Below, piece after piece: positions 42,061 to 51,004 of a stretch of DNA of 64,000 bases (the first letter of the stretch is position 1; each line of letters begins with the position of its first letter). The translations under genes were made by a program, and so were the position numbers. Source of the stretch: Pseudomonadota bacterium (GTDB lineage: Bacteria > Pseudomonadota > Alphaproteobacteria > Sphingomonadales > Sphingomonadaceae); the NCBI GenBank assembly GCA_023458055.1, contig JAEXAW010000084.1, forward strand, positions 186,001 to 250,000, read 5' to 3'. The notes beneath the pieces are model-generated. The model was not told the origin of the DNA, made no database searches, and saw only the letters and a program-made list of their open reading frames with translations.

Positions 42061-42224
42061 TGACTTGGCGTTTCCTGCGAGGGCGAATGGCGAACCATAT
42101 TATCGAGTTGTTGGATGATCGACGTCTGCCCCATTTCAAGATCAGCTGCGCGCTCATTGAGCACGCACAATATGTCCTCGATGCGATCAAGTGCCGATTG
42201 AAACTGATTCAGATGTTCCAGCAT
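42057..42224 (-). CDS. 55-residue small protein, helical, unrecognised
   Basis: A short gene that overlaps the ABM-family gene by four bases (ATGA). AGGA lies eight bases upstream of the ATG. The chain starts MLEHLNQFQSALDRIEDIL and shows a heptad-like spacing of Leu/Ile (residues 2 to 40), so a coiled-coil dimer is likely. No family recognised; its role may be tied to the monooxygenase. Confidence 0.6.
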   Translation of the reverse strand: MLEHLNQFQSALDRIEDILCVLNERAADLEMGQTSIIQQLDNMVRHSPSQETPSQ

Positions 42225-42241
42225 GGATCAATCCTAATAAG

Positions 42242-42372
42242 CCCCTCCCCTTCAGGGGAGGGGTTGGGGTGGGGGCTGTCAAAACACGCGGCGCTTGCGG
42301 ATAGACCCCACCCCACTCGCCTAAGGGCTTACAGCCCTAAGGCTTCATTGCCCCTCCCCTGAAGGGGAGGGG
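42242..42372. repeat. Composite palindromic intergenic element downstream of sucC
   Basis: Each end is a hairpin, CCCCTCCCC...GGGGAGGGG (42242-42263 and 42351-42372), and the two ends also pair. Complementary arms GGGGTGGGG and CCCCACCCC lie inside, and a TAAGGGCTTACAGCCCTAA-like hairpin near 42322-42340. The build matches the elements at 13.7 and 20.8 kb although the sequence differs. Confidence 0.7.
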
Positions 42373-42379
42373 TTAAGGG

Positions 42380-43579
42380 TTACGCGACCTTGCGGACTTC
42401 TGCCACAATCTTCTTGGCCGCGTCACCGAGGTCATTGGCCGCGATGATGGGCAGGCCGGATTCGGCGAGGATTTTCTTGCCCTGCTCGACATTGGTGCCT
42501 TCAAGGCGGACCACCAGCGGGACCGAGAGGTTCACTTCCTTGGCCGCGGCCACAATACCTTCGGCGATGATGTCATTCTTCATGATGCCGCCGAAGATGT
42601 TGACGAGGATGCCCTTGACCGCGGGGTCGTTCAGAATGATCTTGAACGCCGCCGTCACCTTTTCCTTCGAAGCGCCGCCGCCGACGTCGAGGAAGTTGGC
42701 CGGAAATTCACCGTTCAGCTTGATGATGTCCATCGTCGCCATGGCGAGGCCTGCGCCGTTCACCATGCAGCCGATATTGCCGTCGAGCTTGATGTAAGCG
42801 AGGTCATATTTCGACGCTTCGATTTCCATCTCATCTTCTTCGGTCAAATCGCGCAGTTCGGCGAGGTCCTTGTGGCGGAACATGGCGTTGCCATCAAAAC
42901 CGACCTTGGCGTCGAGGACGAGCAGCTTGCCGTCATCGGTGACCGCGAGCGGGTTGATTTCAATCTGTTCCGCATCGGTGCCGAGGAAAGCGTCATAAAG
43001 TTTAGCGACGACATTATTCGCCTGCTTTGCAAGGTCGCCTTCCAGTTCGAGCGCTGCGGCCACCGCGCGGCCATGATGCGGCTGGAGGCCGGTCGCCGGG
43101 TCGATGGTGATGGTGTGGATTTTTTCCGGCGTGTCGTGCGCGACATCTTCAATGTTCATGCCGCCTTCGGTCGAGGCCACAATCGCGATACGGCCGGTGG
43201 CGCGGTCGACGAGCAGCGCAAGATAATATTCCTTGGCGATGTCAACGCCGTCGGTCACATAAAGGCGCTGCACCTGCTTGCCCTCAGGACCGGTCTGCAC
43301 GGTGACGAGCGTGTTGCCGAGCATATCCTTGGCAGCGGATTCAACCTCTTCCTTGGTCTTGGCGAGGCGGACACCGCCCTTGGCATCGGGGCCGAGTTCC
43401 TTGAACTTGCCCTTGCCGCGACCACCCGCATGGATTTGCGCCTTCACCACATAAAGCGGCCCCGGCAGCGTATCGACGGCTTTGACCGCTTCTTCCACAC
43501 TCATTGCGGCCACGCCAGCGGGAACCGGAACCCCGAATTTCGCGAGCAATTCCTTGGCCTGATATTCATGAATGTTCAT
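42380..43579 (-). CDS. sucC: ADP-forming succinate-CoA ligase, beta subunit
   Basis: A 399-residue ATP-grasp subunit of the TCA-cycle enzyme that makes ATP from succinyl-CoA. It starts MNIHEYQAKELLAKFGVPVP and contains IHAGGRGKGKFK, EINPLAVTDDGKLLVLDAK (magnesium site) and NGAGLAMATMDIIKL. The partner sucD is not beside it: the next downstream genes are the small ABM pair and etfBA. A 14-base motif shared with the ku promoter region lies 125 bases upstream. Confidence 0.95.
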   Translation of the reverse strand: MNIHEYQAKELLAKFGVPVPAGVAAMSVEEAVKAVDTLPGPLYVVKAQIHAGGRGKGKFKELGPDAKGGVRLAKTKEEVESAAKDMLGNTLVTVQTGPEGKQVQRLYVTDGVDIAKEYYLALLVDRATGRIAIVASTEGGMNIEDVAHDTPEKIHTITIDPATGLQPHHGRAVAAALELEGDLAKQANNVVAKLYDAFLGTDAEQIEINPLAVTDDGKLLVLDAKVGFDGNAMFRHKDLAELRDLTEEDEMEIEASKYDLAYIKLDGNIGCMVNGAGLAMATMDIIKLNGEFPANFLDVGGGASKEKVTAAFKIILNDPAVKGILVNIFGGIMKNDIIAEGIVAAAKEVNLSVPLVVRLEGTNVEQGKKILAESGLPIIAANDLGDAAKKIVAEVRKVA

Positions 43580-44136
43580 GGGAAGCTTCTCCTGTGCGTA
43601 GGGCGCTAGAGGCCCGAGTCCAAAACATGCCCGCGCTTAAGCACAGCCACGCGCACAAGAAAAGGCCCAGAGGCGGATTATTGCATAGGAAATTGGTCTA
43701 ACCCGTAAACCCGTAAACAGCGCGACCGGGGCATAAAAATGGCAAAGCTATCGGAGCAACGGGACCGCAGCTGATAGTTATTCTATCGACATCGCCGTTT
43801 TGCTTCGAGGGTCAAAGCCCTTTTGACGCTCCGGAGCGATTTGGCCAATTGCGCACCGTGCTGCGTTGGCAACGCGGCGATTCCATGCGACACCATTTCC
43901 CGGCTTCGACGGCGTCAACCCGGAACCATAATTTGCGCTCTTTGATTTCCTTCGGACAGCTGCCGATCATTTTTTATGTCATCGGCGCACAGGAAGAATG
44001 TCGCATTTGTAAATGCATAGCGGAATAACGAGGATTTCTCCCCCCGTTCCCCTGCCGATTTTTAAATATAGTTAAGCTTTTTGCGATAGCTTTGCAAAAA
44101 CATCGGTCGCGCATACAGAAACGGAGCATAGCAGGC
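43580..44136. other. Intergenic stretch, 557 bp, between divergent sucC and a chemoreceptor gene
   Basis: It holds the GTAAACCCGTAAAC motif (43705-43718), a short GCGTT/AACGC hairpin near 43860-43873 and otherwise no feature I recognise. Composition is mixed, with AT-rich parts near 43960-44090 that probably contain the chemoreceptor promoter. No convincing gene is seen. Confidence 0.45.
43705..43718. repeat. Shared 14-mer GTAAACCCGTAAAC, copy near sucC
   Basis: Two GTAAAC units separated by CC. The same 14 bases occur upstream of the ku gene at 61933-61946, in the same orientation relative to the gene. It may be a regulator site or part of a repeat. Confidence 0.5.
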
Positions 44137-45477
44137 ATGGAAGACAAGGACCTCGAAAAGCGGTTTGCGATAGCATTTGCGAACCATGACTTCGACGGCA
44201 CACTTGCAAAACGCAGCCGCGAACTCTGGCCGCTTCTCGCGCCGTTCATGGACGAAATCGTCAAGGCGACGGCAGCGCGCACCTATGCGATGTACAAGCT
44301 TGAGATGCACGCGCCCGCGAACATTCAGGCTTATGCCGACAATGCGATCAATAATTTCTACAAGGTGAAGTTTCTCGATCTTGATTCCCCTGAATGGATC
44401 AAGCTGATCTACTACACGGTCGAAGGAATGCAGAAACAGGGCATTGATGTCGGCGTGATGACGGCCGGATCGACCTATGAAGGCCGCATGATGGCGGTTG
44501 CGATAACCCAGCATCTCGGCCTCGAGGATAGCCGTGTGCCGGACTTCATCGACGCCATTATGGCCGCCAACAGCATCACAACGACGATGATGAACGAAAT
44601 CCATCAGGACTTGCTGGCGCAAGAGCTGGCCGCAGAGCGCAGCCGCGCGGCGAATGAATATGAAAACTCCATTGCCCGCTCGCTCACCAAGCTCAACAGC
44701 GATGGCAGTTCGCTAAAAGCCCAGGCCAATGACGCGAGCAGCTCGACCGCGGGGATGCTCGACAAGACCTCGCAGGTCGCGGCGGCAGCCGAACAATCGG
44801 CGATGGCGATGCGCGAGGCAGCGAATACCGCCGCCGGGCTCATTCGTGCGATCGAGGAAACCCGCAACGAAGTGGTCGCGACCAGCAACGTTACGGGCCG
44901 CGCAGCGGAACAGGCGGGCAGCGCGGTGGAACTGTCTGAAGACCTGTCGCGCCATGCCCAGTCGATTGAATCGATCCTTGGCCTCATCCGCGAGATTGCG
45001 GGCCAGACCAACCTGCTTGCCCTGAACGCCACGATTGAAGCCGCCCGCGCCGGCGATGCAGGGCGCGGCTTTGCGGTGGTTGCGCAGGAGGTCAAGCATC
45101 TTGCCGGGCAGACCGCGTCCGCGACCGATGAAATTGCCGGGAAGATTTCGGTGATCCAGACCGCCACCCGCAACACGGTTGATGCGAGCAACTCGATCCG
45201 CGCAACCATCCTCGACGTCCAGCAGTCCGCCACCAAAATGCGCGAGGCGATGGATAATCAGGCGCAGATCGTGACACAGATTACGGCCGCGATCGACGAA
45301 ACCGCGCTCGCCGCCGATTCGATGTCGTCCACCGTCGACATGATCCGCAACGACACGGAGCGGATGGCGAATGAAATCAAATCCCTGAACTCGGGCTTCA
45401 CCCAAGTGACGGGAACCATCAACGAGTTGCACGACAATTCGCGTAACTTCATGCAGCAGGTGATGAGCAAGGGCTAA
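44137..45477 (+). CDS. Soluble methyl-accepting chemotaxis protein with globin-like sensor region
   Basis: A 446-residue receptor without membrane segments. The first ~180 residues are helical and resemble the sensor domain of globin-coupled sensors; the proximal haem His of the family cannot be placed (KQGIDVGVM stands where HVRIGL-type sequence is expected). The rest is an MCP signalling domain with the hairpin tip EIAGQTNLLALNATIEAARAG. It would signal to a CheA/CheW complex, but no che gene is near. A second receptor of the same build follows after 35 bases. Confidence 0.75.
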   Translation: MEDKDLEKRFAIAFANHDFDGTLAKRSRELWPLLAPFMDEIVKATAARTYAMYKLEMHAPANIQAYADNAINNFYKVKFLDLDSPEWIKLIYYTVEGMQKQGIDVGVMTAGSTYEGRMMAVAITQHLGLEDSRVPDFIDAIMAANSITTTMMNEIHQDLLAQELAAERSRAANEYENSIARSLTKLNSDGSSLKAQANDASSSTAGMLDKTSQVAAAAEQSAMAMREAANTAAGLIRAIEETRNEVVATSNVTGRAAEQAGSAVELSEDLSRHAQSIESILGLIREIAGQTNLLALNATIEAARAGDAGRGFAVVAQEVKHLAGQTASATDEIAGKISVIQTATRNTVDASNSIRATILDVQQSATKMREAMDNQAQIVTQITAAIDETALAADSMSSTVDMIRNDTERMANEIKSLNSGFTQVTGTINELHDNSRNFMQQVMSKG

Positions 45478-45512
45478 TATAAAGGCCGCAGCCGTCGGGA
45501 GGGGAGCCAATC

Positions 45513-46847
45513 ATGCAGGATCCGGTAATACACGAGCGTTTCCGCACTATCGTCGCGCTCAACGATGTCGATCACATGTTGGACAAAAATGCCCGCGACC
45601 TATGGCATCTGCTCGAACCGCATATGAAAGACATATTATATGCGCAGTGGGAGCATAGCTATTCGCGCATCCGACAGCTGCGCATGTTCACGCGCGAATC
45701 CGCGACCAAGAATATGCCGGTTCTGGTGGCCTATTATCGCCGCCACATGCTCGAAATGACCAGCGGCAGCTGGCTCGACGGGCTCCAGGGTTATATCGAA
45801 CGGCTCGATAAAAACGGCCTCAATCTGGATGAAATCCTGTCGAACAGCGCCTATTTCATGGACGTGCTCAGCGAATATGTTGACCGCGCGGACATCAGCG
45901 ACGCTGAACGTCGCCGGTTTGAAGCGGTCATCCGCAGCTTTCTCGCGCTCGAATTCATGGTGATCGGGATCATCTATGATAACATCATCGCCAAACGGAT
46001 CGAGCGCACCCGCACCGAGCAGGCCGAAGCTTTCGACCGCGAAGTATCGGGCTATGTCGGCGGGCTCGCCTCCGACAGCCAGCAATTGCGCCAGCAAGCC
46101 GAAAGCGCCACCGGCTCGACGCGCGAAGTGCTCGAGCGCACCTCGCAGGTCGCGGCGGCTGCCGAACAGTCCGCCATGGCGATGCGCGAAGCGGCGAACA
46201 CCGCCGCCGGGCTGATCCGCGCAATCGAGGAAACCCGCCACGAGGTTGTCGGCGCCAACAGCATCTCCGAGCGCGCCGCAAGTGAAGCGGGGAGCGCGGT
46301 GCAGCTTTCCGAAACGCTGGCGCAGCACGCCCAGTCGATTGAATCGATCCTCGGCCTCATCCGCGATATTGCCGGGCAGACCAATCTTCTCGCGCTCAAT
46401 GCCACCATCGAGGCCGCGCGGGCGGGCGATGCGGGACGCGGTTTTGCGGTGGTTGCGCAAGAAGTGAAATCGCTCGCCAACCAGACCGCGCAGGCGACCG
46501 ATGAAATTGCGGCCACCGTCTCCGCGATCCAGTCGGCGACGCGCAGCACGGTCGAGATGAGCGGCTCCATCCACGACACCATCGCCGAAGTGGCCGCCGC
46601 GGCCAACCGCATCCGCGAGGCGATGGACAATCAGGCGCAGATCGTCACGACCATCACCGCCGCTGTCGATGAAACCGCGCTCGCCGCCGATTCGATGTCC
46701 GGCACCATCGATATCATTCGCGAAGACACCGAGAAGGTCACCGGCGAAATTGACGCGCTGCGCGATGGTTTCCTCAATGTCGGCAATGTGATCGAAACGC
46801 TGCGCGAAACCTCAAGCAACTTCGCCCGCCGCGTTGCCAACGGTTAA
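45513..46847 (+). CDS. Second soluble MCP with globin-like sensor region
   Basis: A 444-residue paralogue of the preceding receptor. The signalling domains are nearly identical over long stretches (DIAGQTNLLALNATIEAARAG, then EVKSLANQTAQATDEIA), whereas the sensor regions (1 to ~180) have diverged. Again no membrane segment and no convincing proximal His (IERLDKNGLNLDEIL at the expected place). GGAGGGGAG precedes the ATG. The pair probably arose by tandem duplication and then specialised for different ligands. Confidence 0.75.
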   Translation: MQDPVIHERFRTIVALNDVDHMLDKNARDLWHLLEPHMKDILYAQWEHSYSRIRQLRMFTRESATKNMPVLVAYYRRHMLEMTSGSWLDGLQGYIERLDKNGLNLDEILSNSAYFMDVLSEYVDRADISDAERRRFEAVIRSFLALEFMVIGIIYDNIIAKRIERTRTEQAEAFDREVSGYVGGLASDSQQLRQQAESATGSTREVLERTSQVAAAAEQSAMAMREAANTAAGLIRAIEETRHEVVGANSISERAASEAGSAVQLSETLAQHAQSIESILGLIRDIAGQTNLLALNATIEAARAGDAGRGFAVVAQEVKSLANQTAQATDEIAATVSAIQSATRSTVEMSGSIHDTIAEVAAAANRIREAMDNQAQIVTTITAAVDETALAADSMSGTIDIIREDTEKVTGEIDALRDGFLNVGNVIETLRETSSNFARRVANG

Positions 46848-46907
46848 GCGCGCCCGGCCCCTCTTGGCGCTTGCGCAACGGCGTGCGGCACGGCATGACA
46901 AGCGCCG

Positions 46908-47603
46908 ATGGATCAAACACATATTCTGCTGACAGGGGCAAGCCGGGGCATCGGGGCAGCGATTGCGGAGCGGCTGGGGAATGACGAAAATGTGCGGCTG
47001 GTGACGACCAGCAGCGCGAGCGGCGATCTTTCCAATCCCGCCACGCCCTCGCTCATCTGGGCCGACGCGCGCGACCAGCTTGAAGGCCGCATCGACGTCC
47101 TCATCAACAATGCGGGCGTGTTCGAGGCCAACCCGGTCGATTTGTCCGAGATCGAATGGCTGGAAAACTGGCATTATACGATGGACGTCAACCTCACCTC
47201 GGCGGCCTTGCTGTGCCGCGAGGCGGTGCTGCACTTCCAGGGTTTTGACGGCGGCCGCATCGTCAATATTGCGAGCCGCGCCGCTTATCGCGGGGATAGC
47301 CCGCAGCATTGGCATTATGCCGCTTCCAAGGCCGGGATGGTCGCGATGACCAAATCGATCGCGCGCGGTTTTGCCAAGGATGACATTCTCGCCTTCGCCA
47401 TTTGTCCGGGCTTTACCATGACGGGCATGGCCGAAGACTATCTCGAAAGCCGCGGCGGCGACCAATTGCTGCAGGATATCCCGCTCGGCCGCGTCGCGAT
47501 GCCCGACGAGGTTGCCGAGATCGCCGCCTTCTGCGCGCTCCAGGCCCCGCCCTCGATGACCGGCGCGGTGCTCGATGTGAACGGGGCAAGCTATGTCCGC
47601 TAG
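46908..47603 (+). CDS. SDR family oxidoreductase
   Basis: A 231-residue short-chain dehydrogenase. The cofactor loop is TGASRGIGAAIAERLG (residues 7-22), the NAG motif is INNAGVFEA and the catalytic pair is in HYAASKAGM (Tyr and Lys). It reduces or oxidises an unknown alcohol/carbonyl using NAD(P). It overlaps the start of the metallo-beta-lactamase-like gene by 11 bases, so both are probably translated from one mRNA. Confidence 0.9.
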   Translation: MDQTHILLTGASRGIGAAIAERLGNDENVRLVTTSSASGDLSNPATPSLIWADARDQLEGRIDVLINNAGVFEANPVDLSEIEWLENWHYTMDVNLTSAALLCREAVLHFQGFDGGRIVNIASRAAYRGDSPQHWHYAASKAGMVAMTKSIARGFAKDDILAFAICPGFTMTGMAEDYLESRGGDQLLQDIPLGRVAMPDEVAEIAAFCALQAPPSMTGAVLDVNGASYVR

Positions 47604-48498
47604 GCTGCTCTTTACGGGCCTTGCGGCTGCATTAGCCGGTTGCACGGCCCCGCAAGCTGCATCTCCGACCCTCCCGGATCGCGCTGATGGCATGGCTTTG
47701 GCAAAGGCATGCGAAGGGCGCGACGGATGGAGTGATCCGGCCCCGCCTGCGCGCATCCACGGCAACACTTATTATGTCGGGACATGCGGTATCAGCGCGA
47801 TCCTGATCGATACAAGCCAAGGGCTCGTGGTGATCGACGCCGCAACCGATAAAGCGGCGCCAATGATTTTGGAGAATATCCGTGCCCTCGGTTTTGATCC
47901 CAAAAATATCCGTTATCTTCTCGCCAGCCATGAACATCTCGATCATGTCGGCGGGCTTGCCGGGATCCAGCAGGCAAGCGGCGCACCGGTTTATGCGTTG
48001 GCCGCAGCACAGACATCGCTGACGACCGGCGAAATGGACCGCGCCGACCCGCAGCATGGCAGCTTCCCGCCCGTGAAAGGCGTCACCATCAAGGGCATTC
48101 TGGAGGACGGAGCGATGCTGCCGATAAAAGGGCTTGATCTCACCGTTCACGCCACGCCCGCCCATACGCCGGGCGGTACCAGTTGGACCTGGCGATCCTG
48201 CGAGGGGGATGATTGCCGTACCATCGCCTATGTCGACAGCTTGTCGGCGGTGTCCTCCGACAGCTACCGCTTCACCGATCATCCTGACTATGTTGCGATG
48301 ATGCGCAAAACCATCGCCCGCATACCCAGCCTGCCCTGTGATATTCTCCTCACCCCGCATCCGGGGGCCAGCAACGTCCACGCGCGGATCGCTGGCAATG
48401 CGCCGCTGGTCGATGCAGGCGGCTGCAAGACCTATGCAGATGCGGCGACCGCCCGGCTTGACGCGCGGCTCGCCAAGGAAAAGGCGGACGCCCCGTGA
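47593..48498 (+). CDS. Subclass B3-type metallo-beta-lactamase-like lipoprotein
   Basis: A 301-residue MBL-fold protein. A signal peptide with lipobox LAGC (Cys17) predicts a lipoprotein. Zinc ligands expected for subclass B3 are present: H113, H115, D117 and H118 in SHEHLDHVGG, H191 in PAHTPGGTSW, and H256 in LTPHPGASN. The family hydrolyses beta-lactams, but related enzymes act on other lactones or amides, so resistance is not proven. It overlaps the SDR gene upstream and the prmA start downstream (GTGA), forming a tight three-gene cluster. Confidence 0.8.
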   Translation: MSARLLFTGLAAALAGCTAPQAASPTLPDRADGMALAKACEGRDGWSDPAPPARIHGNTYYVGTCGISAILIDTSQGLVVIDAATDKAAPMILENIRALGFDPKNIRYLLASHEHLDHVGGLAGIQQASGAPVYALAAAQTSLTTGEMDRADPQHGSFPPVKGVTIKGILEDGAMLPIKGLDLTVHATPAHTPGGTSWTWRSCEGDDCRTIAYVDSLSAVSSDSYRFTDHPDYVAMMRKTIARIPSLPCDILLTPHPGASNVHARIAGNAPLVDAGGCKTYADAATARLDARLAKEKADAP

Positions 48499-49469
48499 GC
48501 AGTTGGAAACTCACCCTCCCCTGCACCCGGGCCGAGGCCGAATATCTGTCGGGCGAGGTGCCTGCCTTGACGTTGCTCGACCCCGAACCCGTCATCGTCA
48601 CCTCCGAGGTTGACGAGGATATGGATGCGTGGCGGATGGACGCCTATTTCGAGGCCAAACCGGGGAAGAAAGTCATCCGGGCTATTCAGGCCGAAATTCC
48701 GAGCGCGGCCAAGGCCAAGCCGGTGCTGGAAAAAATGCCCGACGAAGATTGGGTGACGCTTAGTCAGTCGGGGATCGAGCCAGTCCATGCCGGCCGTTTC
48801 TATGTCCACACGGCAGAAAATAGGGGTACGGTTCCGCCCGGCGCGCACCCGATCCGCATTGATGCGGGGCTCGCCTTTGGCACGGGGACGCATGAGACGA
48901 CCGCCGGGTGTCTTGCCATGCTCGACCGGGCGCACGCGCGCGGTGAGCGGTTCCGCTATGTTGCAGACATCGGCGCGGGCACGGGGCTGCTCGCTTTTGC
49001 GGCGCTCCATTTATGGCCCCGCGCCTATGCGACCGCCTCGGACATTGACCCGATCAGTATTGCTGTGACCCGCGACAATGCCGCGATCAACGGCGTACGC
49101 GAAGGCCAGCAGCAGGGCGCGGTCGCGCTCGCGGTCGCGTCCGGCACCGATCATGAATTGATCCGGAGGCGCGCGCCTTATGATCTGGTGATCGCCAATA
49201 TTTTGGCGGGGCCGCTGATCGAACTTGCGCCGTCCTTGGCGGAGATTACCGCGCCGGGCGGCACGCTGATCCTCGCCGGATTGCTCAACCGCCAGCAGGA
49301 GGCCGTCGCCCGCGCCTATCGTACCCAAGGCTTCCGCCTCGCCGAAAGCGCGCCCAATGACGATTGGCCGACGCTTCGGTTGGTGAAGCGCCAGCGCGTC
49401 GGCTGGCGGCGCAAGGTCCGCGCCAATGGTCGCACCAGTCAACCGCCCGGCGATTTCGGCAGCTGGTGA
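48495..49469 (+). CDS. prmA: Ribosomal protein L11 methyltransferase
   Basis: A 324-residue SAM-dependent enzyme that trimethylates ribosomal protein L11. The N-terminal ~100 residues form the L11-recognition domain; the methyltransferase core begins RIDAGLAFGTGTHETT and contains the SAM motif DIGAGTGLLAFAAL and the post-I motif YDLVIANILAGPL. The start is GTG at 48495, overlapping the preceding stop. The basic C-terminal tail (RQRVGWRRKVRANGRTS) is longer than in E. coli. Confidence 0.9.
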   Translation: MSSWKLTLPCTRAEAEYLSGEVPALTLLDPEPVIVTSEVDEDMDAWRMDAYFEAKPGKKVIRAIQAEIPSAAKAKPVLEKMPDEDWVTLSQSGIEPVHAGRFYVHTAENRGTVPPGAHPIRIDAGLAFGTGTHETTAGCLAMLDRAHARGERFRYVADIGAGTGLLAFAALHLWPRAYATASDIDPISIAVTRDNAAINGVREGQQQGAVALAVASGTDHELIRRRAPYDLVIANILAGPLIELAPSLAEITAPGGTLILAGLLNRQQEAVARAYRTQGFRLAESAPNDDWPTLRLVKRQRVGWRRKVRANGRTSQPPGDFGSW

Positions 49470-49576
49470 CGAGACATCACTGTCCGGAATCAGTATCGGT
49501 CAAAGGGTTTTCCAGCCTTCGGTCGCTGATCGCTGCGGGGTCGGAACCCTTACGTCCCTATCGCCGTTGATAGGCT

Positions 49577-50251
49577 ATGACACGATCGCTCACCCTCCAC
49601 CTGTCTGCTGCAGCTTTATGTAGTTTTGCGGTGGCCGGGTGCGACCGGACGCCGCACGAAAGCCCAACCGTGCCCGAAAACACCGGCATTGCTTCCGGGG
49701 CGTCGGATGCGAAAATATCGGCGTCACCAACGGGTTCTGATGGAGATGCGCCGCGCATTGTGCGCGATGAGCCTTCGCCCCCCAAGGCGACGGACAAATC
49801 GACCGCAGCCGGCATATCCTCCGAATATACTCAAATTCCGGGCTCCGGCTGCAAACGCATCGCCTATACCGAGGAAGGGGCGAGCTCGGTGTTCCAATGC
49901 GTCGGCTACGCCGGCATTCCCTTGTTCATCAAGGACGGCGACGCCCGCACTGATCTTGACGCAGGTGCGCAATCCGAATTCCGGTCGCGCGGCGAATTCA
50001 ACAGTCCCGGCGCCACCGTCGAATGGCGGATCGCGCCCGACGGCAAGCCGTTTGCGATCATTTATCGCCTGGTTACCGACATGGATGACCAGCCGCGCCA
50101 GACCTGGCTTGTTGCCGAAACGATTGGCACGGCGGGCAAGCCGGGCTGCCGTATCGCCGAAATCGCGGGCAGCACGCCCGATGCTAACGCAGCAGCGCGC
50201 GCTGCTGCAGACCGTTTCTTCGCCGCAAAACAGCCCTGCCCGAAGGTTTGA
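49577..50251 (+). CDS. Hypothetical lipoprotein
   Basis: A 224-residue envelope protein. The signal peptide ends in the lipobox VAGC. About 75 low-complexity Ser/Pro/Asp-rich residues follow, then a compact domain with four cysteines (GCKRIAY, FQCVGY, GCRIAEI, KQPCPKV). No family recognised. It is isolated, with a weakly supported ribosome-binding site. Confidence 0.6.
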   Translation: MTRSLTLHLSAAALCSFAVAGCDRTPHESPTVPENTGIASGASDAKISASPTGSDGDAPRIVRDEPSPPKATDKSTAAGISSEYTQIPGSGCKRIAYTEEGASSVFQCVGYAGIPLFIKDGDARTDLDAGAQSEFRSRGEFNSPGATVEWRIAPDGKPFAIIYRLVTDMDDQPRQTWLVAETIGTAGKPGCRIAEIAGSTPDANAAARAAADRFFAAKQPCPKV

Positions 50252-50377
50252 TCGCCGCATTTCATCGGCGGGTCGGCTCGGCTCATCGTGTTGTATTCTG
50301 TTCATGCAACTCCCGTTCAGGCCCGCTCGTTGATGACGCGATGGTAATCGAAAACCAGAAGAAAGGGAGCTAACCCC

Positions 50378-50731
50378 ATGTCTATGATGATGGCCGCACT
50401 GATGGCCGTAAGCCCGATGCCCGCAACGGCGACTATTCCGTCCTATATGCCGGACCTCACCAGCTCGACGACGAGCGAGCTTTACAAGAAAAAGCGCTAT
50501 AACAGCCGCGCGCTGCGCAGCAACGAGCGCTTGTGGCAAGACAATCAGGGCCGCTGGCGTTGTAAGCGCGATAACGGCACGACCGGTCTGGTGATCGGCG
50601 GCGTCGTTGGCGGTGTTGCCGGACACGAGATTGCCGGACGCGGCGACCGCACGCTTGGCGCGGTAATCGGTGCTGGCGTGGGCGCGCTCGCCGGTCGCGA
50701 GATTGATCGTCGCGGCGGACGTTGCCAATAA
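50378..50731 (+). CDS. Glycine-zipper protein
   Basis: A 117-residue small protein with a short N-terminal hydrophobic segment, and a glycine-zipper 2TM-type domain in the last half (LVIGGVVGGVAGHEIAGRG and AVIGAGVGALAGREID). The family includes outer-membrane lipoproteins and periplasmic proteins. Two cysteines are present (WRCKRDN and GRCQ). AAAGGGAG precedes the ATG. A terminator follows. Confidence 0.75.
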   Translation: MSMMMAALMAVSPMPATATIPSYMPDLTSSTTSELYKKKRYNSRALRSNERLWQDNQGRWRCKRDNGTTGLVIGGVVGGVAGHEIAGRGDRTLGAVIGAGVGALAGREIDRRGGRCQ

Positions 50732-50784
50732 AGCCATGGCCAAGGGCCAGAATTACGGTCCTTTCACAATGCAAAATAGCGAAG

Positions 50785-50811
50785 GAGCGGGTTCTCGGCC
50801 CGCTCTTTTTT
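50785..50811 (+). terminator. Terminator after the glycine-zipper gene
   Basis: GAGCGGG pairs with CCCGCTC around a seven-base loop and is followed by TTTTTT (50806-50811). Confidence 0.85.
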
Positions 50812-51004
50812 CATGTTATGTCCAGTTTCCCTGTCCGTCGCAAAATGTGACACCGCGAATTTTCCGGGTTGCACCGCTCTAGTGCGCGGTTAAAGTGTGC
50901 CTCCAACGGGGAGGCTTCAGCTGAATACAGCCATTCATCATCCCTCAGGGTCGCTTGTTTCATGCGCTTTCGCCCTTTTGCGAAAGTGACTAAGGAGGAC
51001 TGAA

